Shown: positions 1-6,617, counted from the stretch's first letter. The stretch: DNA of 6,691 nt from Chitinophagaceae bacterium (GCA_947442905.1 CANEWV010000095.1:1-6691); one strand, 5' to 3'. Notes: generated by a model from the sequence alone, not told the origin. Program-made: numbers and translations.

Positions 1-459
1 GGGGAACCAGAAGAAATGATGTACGAATACACATCTCTTTGTGCCGACAATTTACCAGCCAATAAACCCCGTTATTTAATGGGTGTTGGAACACCCTGGA
101 ACCTGCTCGAATGCATTGATAGAGGTGTTGATATGTTTGATTGTGTGATGCCTACCCGCAACGGCCGAAACGGTATGTTATTTACATCTGAAGGCGTTAT
201 TAATATCAAAAATAAAAAGTGGGCATCCGACTTTTCTCCAATAGATACGGGTATTCCATGCCATTCTAGCAATTATTATTCTAAGGCTTATTTACGCCAT
301 TTGTTTGTAGCCGATGAAATATTAGGGCTTCAAATTGCAAGTATTCATAACTTGGCTTTTTACTTGTGGTTGGTGGGAGAGGCTAGAAATCAAATTCTAG
401 ATAATAATTTTGCTACATGGAAAGCACAAATGCTGCCCATTTTAAAACAGCGTTTATAA
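1..459 (+). CDS. tgt: Queuine tRNA-ribosyltransferase (tRNA-guanine transglycosylase), C-terminal part, 5' end outside window
   Basis: The enzyme exchanges guanine at the wobble position of GUN-anticodon tRNAs for the queuosine precursor base. The frame is open to the left edge (GEPEEMMYEY...), so the ATG at 16 is internal and about 152 C-terminal residues are present. Recognisable family blocks are KPRYLMGVGTP (residues 22-32 of the fragment), GVDMFDCVMPTRNGRNG (42-58) with the nucleophilic aspartate expected at D47, YSKAYLRHLF (93-102) and SIHNLAFYLWLV (114-125). In well-studied bacterial enzymes a zinc ion is held by a CxCxxC cluster and a later histidine. Here the cluster reads IPCHSS (85-90), so only the middle cysteine (C87) and the histidine H116 remain. 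From memory this loss is common in Bacteroidota Tgt and does not by itself mean the enzyme is dead. The stop at 457-459 is 15 bases before the permease gene, a pair I recall as common in this phylum and probably one operon. Confidence 0.95.
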   Translation, partial: GEPEEMMYEYTSLCADNLPANKPRYLMGVGTPWNLLECIDRGVDMFDCVMPTRNGRNGMLFTSEGVINIKNKKWASDFSPIDTGIPCHSSNYYSKAYLRHLFVADEILGLQIASIHNLAFYLWLVGEARNQILDNNFATWKAQMLPILKQRL

Positions 460-474
460 TTATTTTGTAGGTAC

Positions 475-1566
475 ATGAAAATACTTGACTGGTACATACT
501 TAAAAAATTCTTGTTCACTTTTTTCTTTGCAATTTTTTTATTTGCAGTGATTGCGATTGTTATTGATGTAAGTGAAAAAACAGATGATTTTGTGCGTTCT
601 GGTTTGGGTATAAAAGATATTATTACGAGTTATTATTTTGGATTTATCCCACACATTATTGCGCTACTATTACCACTTTTTGTTTTTTTAGCGGTCATTT
701 TTTTTACGTCAAAAATGGCTGGAAACTCCGAAATCATTGCTATTTTAGCCAGTGGCACTTCTTATAATAGATGGCTTCGTCCATACTTAGTGGGTGGTGT
801 CATGCTTGGTATGGTGTTGTGGTTTGCCAATCAATACGTGGTACCAAAAGCCAATCAAATTAGGGGAAGTTTTGAAGCTACCTACATCGATAAAAACAGT
901 TCTTACAATGCACTTGTAGGCACCAACTCCAATATTTATTTGCGCATCGATTCATTTACGTATGCAGGGATCTATGCATACGATACAGCTACAAAAAGAG
1001 GGGGTCCATTTTTTGCATACACGTTAAAAAACAACAAGCTAGTGCGCAATATTAGAGCCGATCAGATCACTTGGGATACGGCTTCCAAAAAATGGAAACT
1101 TGAATTTATTATTGATCGAAATGTGTTGCCGCTCAAAGAAAATGTTGCATATACCACCCAGCAATTGATGGCTTTTAATTTTGGTCCGCTCGATTTAAGT
1201 AGGGATAAATACACCAAGGATAAATTAACCACATCCGAGCTCAACCGCTTTATCGAACTTGAAAAATTAAGGGGTTCCGAAGGGCTTAATGCCTTAAAAG
1301 TGGAGCGCTATAGGCGCGATGCCACCTGCGTAACGGTTTTACTACTTACTATTATTGGAGCCATTGTTGGTGGCCGAAAAGTGCGCGGAGGTAGTGGCAT
1401 GCACCTGGCTGTTGGCTTTATAATTGCCGCATTATTTATTATAACCGACCGTTTTTCTACCATTTTTGCCACAAAAGGCAATTTACCCCCCTTAATGGCC
1501 GCTTGGATACCCAATTTTATCTTCCTTTTTGTGATTCTATACCTATACAGGAAAGCCCCTAAATAA
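475..1566 (+). CDS. lptG: LptF/LptG (YjgP/YjgQ) family lipopolysaccharide-export permease
   Basis: This is an inner-membrane subunit of the Lpt ABC transporter, which extracts lipopolysaccharide and passes it to the periplasmic bridge. The 363-residue protein has the full family layout. Three N-terminal membrane segments lie at about 8-32, 52-78 and 102-122. A periplasmic beta-rich (jellyroll) domain covers about 125-280. Three C-terminal membrane segments lie at about 284-300, 309-326 and 338-358. Family-like stretches include NSEIIAILASG (84-94), the coupling-helix region before TM3, GAIVGGRKVRGGSG (295-308) and LPPLMAAWIPN (338-347). The start at 475 is the first ATG after the tgt stop and begins the usual cytoplasmic N-terminus just before TM1; only a weak TAGGTA precedes it. 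The 15-base gap suggests co-transcription with tgt. LptF and LptG are hard to tell apart by eye, so the symbol is a family-level choice. No partner lptF or ATPase lptB is in the window. Confidence 0.88.
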   Translation: MKILDWYILKKFLFTFFFAIFLFAVIAIVIDVSEKTDDFVRSGLGIKDIITSYYFGFIPHIIALLLPLFVFLAVIFFTSKMAGNSEIIAILASGTSYNRWLRPYLVGGVMLGMVLWFANQYVVPKANQIRGSFEATYIDKNSSYNALVGTNSNIYLRIDSFTYAGIYAYDTATKRGGPFFAYTLKNNKLVRNIRADQITWDTASKKWKLEFIIDRNVLPLKENVAYTTQQLMAFNFGPLDLSRDKYTKDKLTTSELNRFIELEKLRGSEGLNALKVERYRRDATCVTVLLLTIIGAIVGGRKVRGGSGMHLAVGFIIAALFIITDRFSTIFATKGNLPPLMAAWIPNFIFLFVILYLYRKAPK

Positions 1567-1613
1567 TTTCTCCAATAACCCCCTGTTAATAATTTAAACT
1601 TCTTTCATATTCT

Positions 1614-1646
1614 TTTGTTATACACGTCAAGTTGTACTTACCTTTG
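1614..1646 (+). promoter_or_regulatory. Bacteroidota-type promoter for citrate synthase
   Basis: A -33-like TTTG (1614-1617) is followed after 21 bases by TACCTTTG (1639-1646), a full match to the -7 element TAnnTTTG used by the primary sigma factor of Bacteroidota. Transcription would begin near 1652-1655, leaving a short, T- and A-rich leader of about 20 bases before the ATG at 1674. The match to element and spacing is visible in the sequence; activity is inferred. Confidence 0.6.
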
Positions 1647-1673
1647 CGCAAGATTTTTTTTAAATAATGTAGC

Positions 1674-2999
1674 ATGGAATTACTGAAAGAAAAGTTTAAG
1701 GCAAAAGCAGAAGCTGCTGGACTTGAAATCAAAGAAATTATTAAAACCCACGGGGCAAAAAAAGTGGGTGAAGTAACACTTTCACAAGTGTACCAAGGTA
1801 TGCGCGGTATTACCGGACTCGTCACCGAAACTTCACTGCTAGATGCGCAAGAGGGAATCAGGTTTAGAGGTTATTCTATTCCAGAATTACAAGCGAGGTT
1901 ACCAAAAGCACCAGGTGGTGGGGAGCCACTTCCAGAAGGACTTTTTCATTTAATGTTACTCGGCGAACTTCCAAATCAAGAAGACGTTGAAATGATCACT
2001 AATATTTGGCAGCGCAGAAGTCATGTACCCAATCATGTGTTTGCAACCATTGACGCACTTCCAATTAACGCACACCCAATGACCATGTTTGTTACGGGTG
2101 TGATGGCACTTCAAACCGAAAGTAATTTTGCAAAAGCATATGCAACCGGTATCAATAAAAAAGATTATTGGAGTCCAGTTTTTGAAGACGCGATGGATTT
2201 ACTTGCACGTCTTCCGCGCATTGCTGCATACATCTATCGCCGTAAGTATAAAAACAGCGAACATATTCATCCAAACGGCCTATTAGACTGGGCTGGTAAC
2301 CTTGCGCACATGATGGGTTACAACGATGAAAGCTTTAAAGAACTCATGCGTTTATACATGACCATTCATGCCGATCATGAAGGAGGTAACGTATCTGCGC
2401 ACACCACACATTTAGTAGGTTCTGCATTAAGCGATCCTTATTTAAGTTATGCTGCTGGTATGAACGGCCTTGCTGGTCCATTACATGGTCTTGCCAATCA
2501 AGAAGTAATCAAGTGGATTTTTGAAATGCAAGAATCACTTGGTACCGATGCGCCAACTTCAGAACAAATTGCAAACTATGTGCAAGCAACACTTAGTGCA
2601 GGTAAAGTAGTTCCTGGATATGGTCATGCCGTGCTGCGTAAAACAGATCCACGTTTTACAGCGCAAATGGAATTTGGTAAAAAACACATGCCAGATGATA
2701 AGTTGTTAAACACGGTTTGGAATATTTATGAAACAGTGCCACCCATTTTACAATCACTTGGTAAAGTAAAAAATCCTTGGCCAAACGTAGATGCACATTC
2801 TGGGGCCTTACTAGTCCATTACGGCATGGTAGAAAATGAGTTTTATACGGTGCTATTTGCCGTGAGTAGAGCACTTGGTGTTTTATCTAGCCTTTGTTGG
2901 GACCGTGCATTAGGTTTTCCACTTGAAAGACCAAAGTCTGTAACCACAGATTCGGTGAAGCAATGGTTGGAAGGAAAAGCAGAGATCTGGGAAGGGTAA
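1674..2999 (+). CDS. gltA: Citrate synthase, mitochondrial (eukaryotic) type
   Basis: The enzyme condenses acetyl-CoA and oxaloacetate to citrate, the entry step of the TCA cycle, in the cytoplasm. The 441-residue protein follows the pig mitochondrial enzyme almost block for block: EGIRFRGYSIPE (60-71), EPLPEGLFHLMLLGELP (84-100), TIHADHEGGNVSAH (230-243), SDPYLSYAAGMNGLAGPLHG (253-272), VVPGYGHAVLRKTDPR (312-327), KNPWPNVDAHSG (366-377) and RALGFPLERPKS (411-422). By that alignment the catalytic residues are H271, H318 and D373 (H274, H320 and D375 in pig). Oxaloacetate and citrate ligands are H235, R327, R399 and R419. Nothing needed for catalysis is missing. It lacks a mitochondrial presequence and starts directly with the mature N-terminal helix. 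This type is dimeric in eukaryotes and lacks the NADH-inhibited hexameric form of enterobacterial GltA. It has its own promoter (1614-1646). The ATG at 1674 is preceded by no clear ribosome binding site, as is usual here. Confidence 0.97.
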   Translation: MELLKEKFKAKAEAAGLEIKEIIKTHGAKKVGEVTLSQVYQGMRGITGLVTETSLLDAQEGIRFRGYSIPELQARLPKAPGGGEPLPEGLFHLMLLGELPNQEDVEMITNIWQRRSHVPNHVFATIDALPINAHPMTMFVTGVMALQTESNFAKAYATGINKKDYWSPVFEDAMDLLARLPRIAAYIYRRKYKNSEHIHPNGLLDWAGNLAHMMGYNDESFKELMRLYMTIHADHEGGNVSAHTTHLVGSALSDPYLSYAAGMNGLAGPLHGLANQEVIKWIFEMQESLGTDAPTSEQIANYVQATLSAGKVVPGYGHAVLRKTDPRFTAQMEFGKKHMPDDKLLNTVWNIYETVPPILQSLGKVKNPWPNVDAHSGALLVHYGMVENEFYTVLFAVSRALGVLSSLCWDRALGFPLERPKSVTTDSVKQWLEGKAEIWEG

Positions 3000-3093
3000 T
3001 GTTCGTTTAATTTCATTGGTAATTGTAGTTTTTATATTCAAATTAATCTATATTTAAATAGTATATATTTTTTACCCAATCATAAACATTATT

Positions 3094-4026
3094 ATGGAAG
3101 CATCATCTATCTTATTAATTGCCCTCTTGATTATTGTTTTTACTGGTTTATTAACAGTAAGCCAAGGAACAATAGCGGTAATAACCATGTTTGGAAAGTA
3201 CAGAAGGATACTTACTCCAGGATTAAGATTTAAAATCCCATTAGTTGAAAGTGTATATAAGCGCGTAAGTATTCAAAATCAAAGTTTGGAATTAGAATTT
3301 CAGGCTGTAACCATTGACCAAGCCAATGTATATTTTAAGAGTATGTTATTGTACTCTGTGCAAAACTCTGCCGAAGAAACACTTATTAAAGTAGCATTTA
3401 AATTTATAAGTAATAAGGATTTAATGCAGGCTTTAGTGAGAACAGTAGAAGGAAGTATTAGAGCTTTCGTAGCCACCAAAAAACAAGCCGAAGTATTAAC
3501 GGCTAGAAAAGATATTGTAGACTATGTTAAAGACCAAATTGATCATAGTTTAGAGGAATGGGGGTATCATTTACAGGATTTCCAAATTAACGACATCACT
3601 TTTGATCAGCAGGTAATGGATAGTATGAGTAAAGTGGTAGCAAGTAATAACTTAAAGGCTGCAGCAGAAAACGAAGGACAGGCTTTATTAATTACCAAAA
3701 CAAAATCAGCAGAAGCTGAAGGTAATGCAATAAAAATATCTGCACAAGCCGAAAAAGAAGCTGCTCAATTAAGAGGTCAAGGTGTTGCATTGTTTAGACA
3801 AGAAGTAGCAAAGGGAATGAGTGAAGCCGCTGAAGAAATGAAGCAGGCAAACCTTGATACCAATGTAATTTTATTTAGTATGTGGACAGAAGCTATCAAA
3901 AACTTTGCAGAGTACGGAAAGGGTAATGTTATATTCTTGGACGGTAGTCCTGAGGGAATGGATAAGAATCTTAAACAATTGATGGGGTTGATTACAAATA
4001 AAAACAACGAGTCTGCAAAAAAGTAA
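3094..4026 (+). CDS. SPFH/band-7 (prohibitin-homology) membrane-anchored protein, HIR/stomatin-like
   Basis: SPFH proteins form large oligomeric rings or cages on membranes and organise membrane microdomains or partner proteases; the role of this one is unknown. The 310-residue protein has one N-terminal membrane segment (about 5-22). An SPFH domain follows at about 25-185, opening with QGTIAVITMFGKYRRILTPG (24-43) and LRFKIP. An alanine- and glutamate-rich predicted coiled coil (about 185-250, AAAENEGQALL and SAEAEGNAIKISAQAEKEAA) is next, then a C-terminal block GQGVALFRQEVAKGMSE (228-244) and NVIFLDGSPEG (278-288). The spacing after the coiled coil, with the late aliphatic NVIFL-D/P-G motif, recalls plant hypersensitive-induced-reaction (HIR) proteins more than FtsH-linked HflK/HflC. 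No NfeD-type partner or protease lies next to it. It is separated by 94 bases from citrate synthase. A weak promoter-like pair (TTG at 3023, TATATTTA at 3049) is too loosely spaced to call. The tRNA gene starts 50 bases after its stop. Confidence 0.85.
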   Translation: MEASSILLIALLIIVFTGLLTVSQGTIAVITMFGKYRRILTPGLRFKIPLVESVYKRVSIQNQSLELEFQAVTIDQANVYFKSMLLYSVQNSAEETLIKVAFKFISNKDLMQALVRTVEGSIRAFVATKKQAEVLTARKDIVDYVKDQIDHSLEEWGYHLQDFQINDITFDQQVMDSMSKVVASNNLKAAAENEGQALLITKTKSAEAEGNAIKISAQAEKEAAQLRGQGVALFRQEVAKGMSEAAEEMKQANLDTNVILFSMWTEAIKNFAEYGKGNVIFLDGSPEGMDKNLKQLMGLITNKNNESAKK

Positions 4027-4076
4027 TTTGCAATAAATAATTCTTCCCAACATGTAATTTATACGTATTTGGGTTT

Positions 4077-4149
<73 letters not shown>

Positions 4150-4161
4150 CATACATATAGT

Positions 4162-4199
4162 AAGGATTTCAGCAATTTTGTTGAAATCCTTTTTTATTT
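4162..4199 (+). terminator. Rho-independent terminator after tRNA-Ala
   Basis: AAGGATTTC (4162-4170) pairs perfectly with GAAATCCTT (4183-4191). The stem can continue inwards through A-T, G-T, C-G and A-T pairs to leave a very small loop, and is followed by a run of T (4191-4195) and further T-rich sequence. It ends transcription of the tRNA and perhaps of the upstream band-7 gene. Confidence 0.85.
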
Positions 4200-4232
4200 G
4201 GTTTAAACATGGTTTAAACATGGTTTAAACAT
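4200..4232. repeat. Three perfect tandem 11-bp repeats (GGTTTAAACAT)
   Basis: Units lie at 4200-4210, 4211-4221 and 4222-4232 with no mismatch. Each contains the 8-bp palindrome GTTTAAAC, so three palindromes sit one helical turn apart on the same DNA face. They lie between the tRNA terminator and the left inverted repeat of the next segment, which starts two bases later. Protein-binding iterons, an integration-site remnant or simple slippage are all possible; the sequence does not decide. Confidence 0.9.
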
Positions 4233-4233
4233 A

Positions 4234-4265
4234 TGTAAATCGTCAGCATAAAGTGGACGAAATAT
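4234..4265 (+). repeat. Left terminal inverted repeat
   Basis: The core 4236-4258 begins TAAATCGTCAGC and ends AAAGTGGAC. It is the exact reverse complement of 6376-6398. The extension to 4265 adds AAATAT after one mismatch, and one further base outward matches past a second mismatch. Confidence 0.9.
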
Positions 4266-4615
4266 AGTCTAAATTAGTAGAGTGTTACGCTGTAAAATTA
4301 TAACATTATTTCTGTCGCCTTTCCAATAAAGTTGTAACTAATGGCATGTGTAAAATAGATAACCATCTGCGAATAAACGTAAGTAGTTGATTTTCACGTA
4401 TCTTAATGTGTAAGTAAATTGAATTGTAAACAACGTAAAAAGATTTAAGTATATTTTTTTCATGACAAAGTGCTTTTATATTCTTTGTTTTAAGAATATG
4501 GGAACTTCTTTGTTAATTTATTTAATATACTTTATCTACTATAAATATGACTCTGATTTTAATAAAATTAATTATATTTATTATATGTTTTTAGGCACTT
4601 AATAAATCCTTTCAA
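4266..4615. other. AT-rich 350-base leader without a secure gene
   Basis: No tRNA, convincing coding frame or clear Bacteroidota promoter is visible. An 8-bp perfect inverted repeat, ATATTCTT-(6)-AAGAATAT, lies at 4478-4499. A 34-codon frame (4498-4602) and a nested 15-codon hydrophobic frame (4547-4594) end shortly before the next gene, but AT-rich DNA gives such I/Y/F-rich frames by chance. The region is long for a 5' leader in this window, where the gaps between other protein genes are 15 to about 107 bases. Confidence 0.6.
4478..4499. repeat. Short inverted repeat upstream of the MORN-repeat gene
   Basis: ATATTCTT (4478-4485) and AAGAATAT (4492-4499) are perfect complements around a 6-base loop TGTTTT. 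It lies about 117 bases before the ATG at 4616. It could be an operator or a weak hairpin; there is no T-run after it, so it is not a standard terminator. Confidence 0.4.
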
Positions 4616-6364
4616 ATGAAAAATAATAAGATATTTATTTTAATTTTTATTCTATCCAATACATTTAGTGCCTATGCGCAAGTTGTTAAATCAAATAATA
4701 GTTTATTATATAATTGGAATGATGATCCAGGTGATTTAAAATATACTTATTATGAAGATCTAAAAACTGGCAATTATGTAAATCATGGAAAATACACATT
4801 TAATTTAGTCCAAGGTACTCATTATAAAGAGTATGCTAATGGCAATTTTAAAAATGGGAAAAGAGATGGAGCATGGGAATATAGAATTACAAGATTAGAT
4901 GACTTGGCATTTGATGTTAATTGGACTGGTACAATACAATTAACTTTTAGCTATAAAGATGGCAAGCCAAATGGATTGTGGTTTTATGAAAATAAACAAA
5001 AATATAGAACGCGTGGTAGAGGAGTTTGGCTTCCATATGAGTTCTACTTTGCACCAAATGAAACATTAAGTGTAAATTTTTCAAATGGCCATCCAGCTGG
5101 TGTTTATAATTATTCAAATAATAACATAAATAATAAATCCAAGATTACCGGACAATTTAATGCTAATGGACTAATAAATGGCACATGGATCTTAAATACA
5201 AGTGATGAAAAACAAGAATATATTTTTACCAATGGAGTGCTAATAAAAAAAATAATCAGGTCAATGCCAAACGGTGATGTTACAAATAGCTATACTAGAA
5301 GCGTAGAAGAATTAAGCTTAATAAATTCTTTTTTGACTGGAATGCTTAAAAAAGAAGATGTAAAGAAATATAGAATACAAATAGATACTGTATCAGCTAG
5401 TGAATATATAAGCTTTGATTCTAGAAAAGAAATCTATAGTAAATTTTTTAATTGGGAACGTATTGGCGGAGATGAATTGTATCTGTCAAAAAGAGGCAGC
5501 GATTTAGGGGGGCTTGCTATTTCAATAGAATTTAAACCCCAATTAGATTTGGAGAAAATTAATGAATTTAATGAAATGAAAAACGTATACACTAAATATC
5601 ATTACAGTAAATCTTACGATACAAGTTCTTTGAATCAAGACTTTAATAATTTTATTGCAAAATATGCCATATCATTAACAGATGATGATTATAATAAAGT
5701 ATTAGAATATAAAAAAGATTTCACATCAATTATAATTAAAAGAACTGACAGCGTAGCTGTAGAAAATAGACGTCAATACTTATTAAGTGAGTTTCCTTTT
5801 TTAAGAAAAGTGAAATTAACAAATGAAACAGATCCAATATATATTGAGTTTGAGAAAAAAATGGGGCTATATAATCAATTTAAAATACGGTCAGAATACA
5901 ATGCAGAATATAAGAAAGCCAAATCTGAAGTGGATTCCGTGTGGAACGAAAATGTATTGTCAGTATACTGCGATTCTAATAGAGCTTTAAAAATCAATGA
6001 AGTTTCTAAATTAAACTTTGAAGACAATTATCCAGACTTACATCCTCAAGTTCAGCCTATAATTAAAGCAATTTTAGTAAGTCAATATCTCCCAGCCCTA
6101 GATAGTTTAAAGAATAAAAAAGATTTTTGCGAGGCGAATAAATTAGTTGAAAACTTTCAAATACTTTTAAAAAAGGTATTAATATGGGATAAAAATGTAT
6201 CTAGAGATCTTTCGAAAAAGCACTATTATAGAGCTACCAATGTTTATGCACCTTTAGTAGAAAATAAAGAATATAAGACACCTGTATTTACCAAGATTGA
6301 TAATTTGAATAATATGGAGGAACTGGTAGCACTTTTAATGTCATTAGATCCAAACGAATTTTAA
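4616..6364 (+). CDS. Secreted protein with MORN-like repeats, unknown function
   Basis: The 582-residue protein begins with a typical signal peptide (positive KNNK, hydrophobic core at 6-17, cleavage expected after SAYA at about 21), so it is exported; no lipobox cysteine is seen. The N-terminal part carries degenerate repeats of the MORN_2 kind, with G/NG-x-W/Y-x-Y spacing: NGNFKNGKRDGAWEY (75-89), FSYKDGKPNGLWFYE (111-125), VNFSNGHPAGVYNY (153-166) and GQFNANGLINGTWIL (179-193). The rest (about 228-582) is charged, largely helical-looking and not recognised; it has only two cysteines (452, 505) and no C-terminal sorting domain. The start is firm: an in-frame TAG lies at 4592-4594 and no other ATG intervenes. 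Codons are much richer in AT than those of the neighbours. The stop lies 4 bases before the right inverted repeat, so the gene appears to be cargo of the bounded segment. MORN_2 proteins are frequent in Bacteroidota, with no agreed function. Confidence 0.85.
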   Translation: MKNNKIFILIFILSNTFSAYAQVVKSNNSLLYNWNDDPGDLKYTYYEDLKTGNYVNHGKYTFNLVQGTHYKEYANGNFKNGKRDGAWEYRITRLDDLAFDVNWTGTIQLTFSYKDGKPNGLWFYENKQKYRTRGRGVWLPYEFYFAPNETLSVNFSNGHPAGVYNYSNNNINNKSKITGQFNANGLINGTWILNTSDEKQEYIFTNGVLIKKIIRSMPNGDVTNSYTRSVEELSLINSFLTGMLKKEDVKKYRIQIDTVSASEYISFDSRKEIYSKFFNWERIGGDELYLSKRGSDLGGLAISIEFKPQLDLEKINEFNEMKNVYTKYHYSKSYDTSSLNQDFNNFIAKYAISLTDDDYNKVLEYKKDFTSIIIKRTDSVAVENRRQYLLSEFPFLRKVKLTNETDPIYIEFEKKMGLYNQFKIRSEYNAEYKKAKSEVDSVWNENVLSVYCDSNRALKINEVSKLNFEDNYPDLHPQVQPIIKAILVSQYLPALDSLKNKKDFCEANKLVENFQILLKKVLIWDKNVSRDLSKKHYYRATNVYAPLVENKEYKTPVFTKIDNLNNMEELVALLMSLDPNEF

Positions 6365-6368
6365 ATAA

Positions 6369-6400
6369 ATATTTTGTCCACTTTATGCTGACGATTTATA
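6369..6400 (-). repeat. Right terminal inverted repeat
   Basis: The core 6376-6398 begins GTCCACTTTATGCTGACG. It is the exact reverse complement of 4236-4258, and the match extends inward through ATATTT (6369-6374) after one mismatch. It starts 4 bases after the stop codon of the secreted-protein gene. Confidence 0.9.
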
Positions 6401-6535
6401 CCAGACCAGGTCATTGATCATATTTTTACCTCTTCTCATTTTACGGTTAGTAGGTGGGGCGTATTAACGGATTCTTACAATGGTAAATTTCCATCGGATC
6501 ATTTTCCGGTGTTAAGCCGAATCACCCTTAAATAA
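6392..6535 (+). pseudogene. C-terminal fragment of an endonuclease/exonuclease/phosphatase (EEP) family protein, N-terminus lost
   Basis: After a stop at 6389-6391, an open frame runs to the stop at 6533-6535. From 6410 it reads VIDHIFTSSHFTVSRWGVL, then TDSYNGKFPSDHFPVLSRITLK. These are the last two conserved blocks of Mg-dependent EEP-fold phosphodiesterases: the xIDxIF strand and the SDHxPV motif, which carries the catalytic Asp-His pair. A complete protein of this family has roughly 250-300 residues; only about 40 remain. There is no start codon in the fragment, and the frame begins inside the right inverted repeat. The gene was therefore cut by the event that placed the repeat here. The matching N-terminal part is not in the window. 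The remnant is still free of stops or frameshifts, which suggests a recent event. Confidence 0.75.
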
Positions 6536-6549
6536 AGGTTTTGTGGGCC

Positions 6550-6572
6550 TAGGGCCGTTATTTAACGGCCTA
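6550..6572. repeat. Imperfect palindrome, possible hairpin 3' of the EEP remnant
   Basis: GGCCGTTA (6553-6560) and TAACGGCC (6563-6570) are perfect complements, and two more outer pairs form around one bulged G. A related CGTTATTTAA/TTAAATAACG pair (6557-6566 and 6590-6599) offers an alternative fold. No T-run follows on either strand, so this is a weak candidate for a terminator. Confidence 0.4.
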
Positions 6573-6617
6573 ATTGTGCAAAAGCTTTCTTAAATAACGT
6601 GGCTTTAGCATTTTTAT

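Larger units (their letters stand above)
4234..6400. mobile_element. Inverted-repeat-bounded segment with one passenger gene; non-autonomous insertion-element-like
   Basis: The segment is delimited by a perfect 23-bp inverted repeat (4236-4258 and 6376-6398), extending to 32 bp with two mismatches (4234-4265 and 6369-6400). It holds only a long AT-rich leader and the MORN-repeat secreted protein; no transposase, integrase or resolvase frame is visible. Base composition differs sharply from the housekeeping genes: spot counts give 11 G+C in bases 5101-5160 against 25 in bases 2221-2280. The right end abuts a truncated EEP gene. No short direct repeat (target duplication) is evident outside the two ends. 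Mobile origin is inferred from the repeats, the composition and the broken neighbour. Confidence 0.5.

Noticed and set aside
1667..1672. ATGTAG start-stop pair just before the citrate synthase ATG
   Set aside because: A one-codon frame seven bases upstream could in theory affect initiation, but nothing else supports a regulatory role.
1586..1825. Minus-strand open frame across the citrate synthase promoter and N-terminus
   Set aside because: It overlaps a certain gene on the other strand and its product shows no recognisable family features.
2656..2874. Minus-strand open frame inside citrate synthase
   Set aside because: Antisense shadow of strongly conserved codons; no independent evidence.
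4200..4232. CRISPR-like array
   Set aside because: The units are only 11 bp, directly adjacent without spacers, so this is a plain tandem repeat.
4547..4594. Frame of 15 hydrophobic codons, in frame with and upstream of the 582-residue gene
   Set aside because: It is made of ATT/TTA/ATA codons in extremely AT-rich DNA, has no ribosome binding site, and ends at the TAG that also closes the upstream extension of the main gene; chance is the simpler explanation.
4225..6410. Target-site duplication around the inverted repeats
   Set aside because: Outside the left end the sequence reads ...TTAAACA and outside the right end CCAGACC...; no direct repeat is evident at any reasonable choice of end.
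6550..6572. Strong intrinsic terminator
   Set aside because: The stem is good but no T-run follows on either strand, so it is recorded only as a palindrome.
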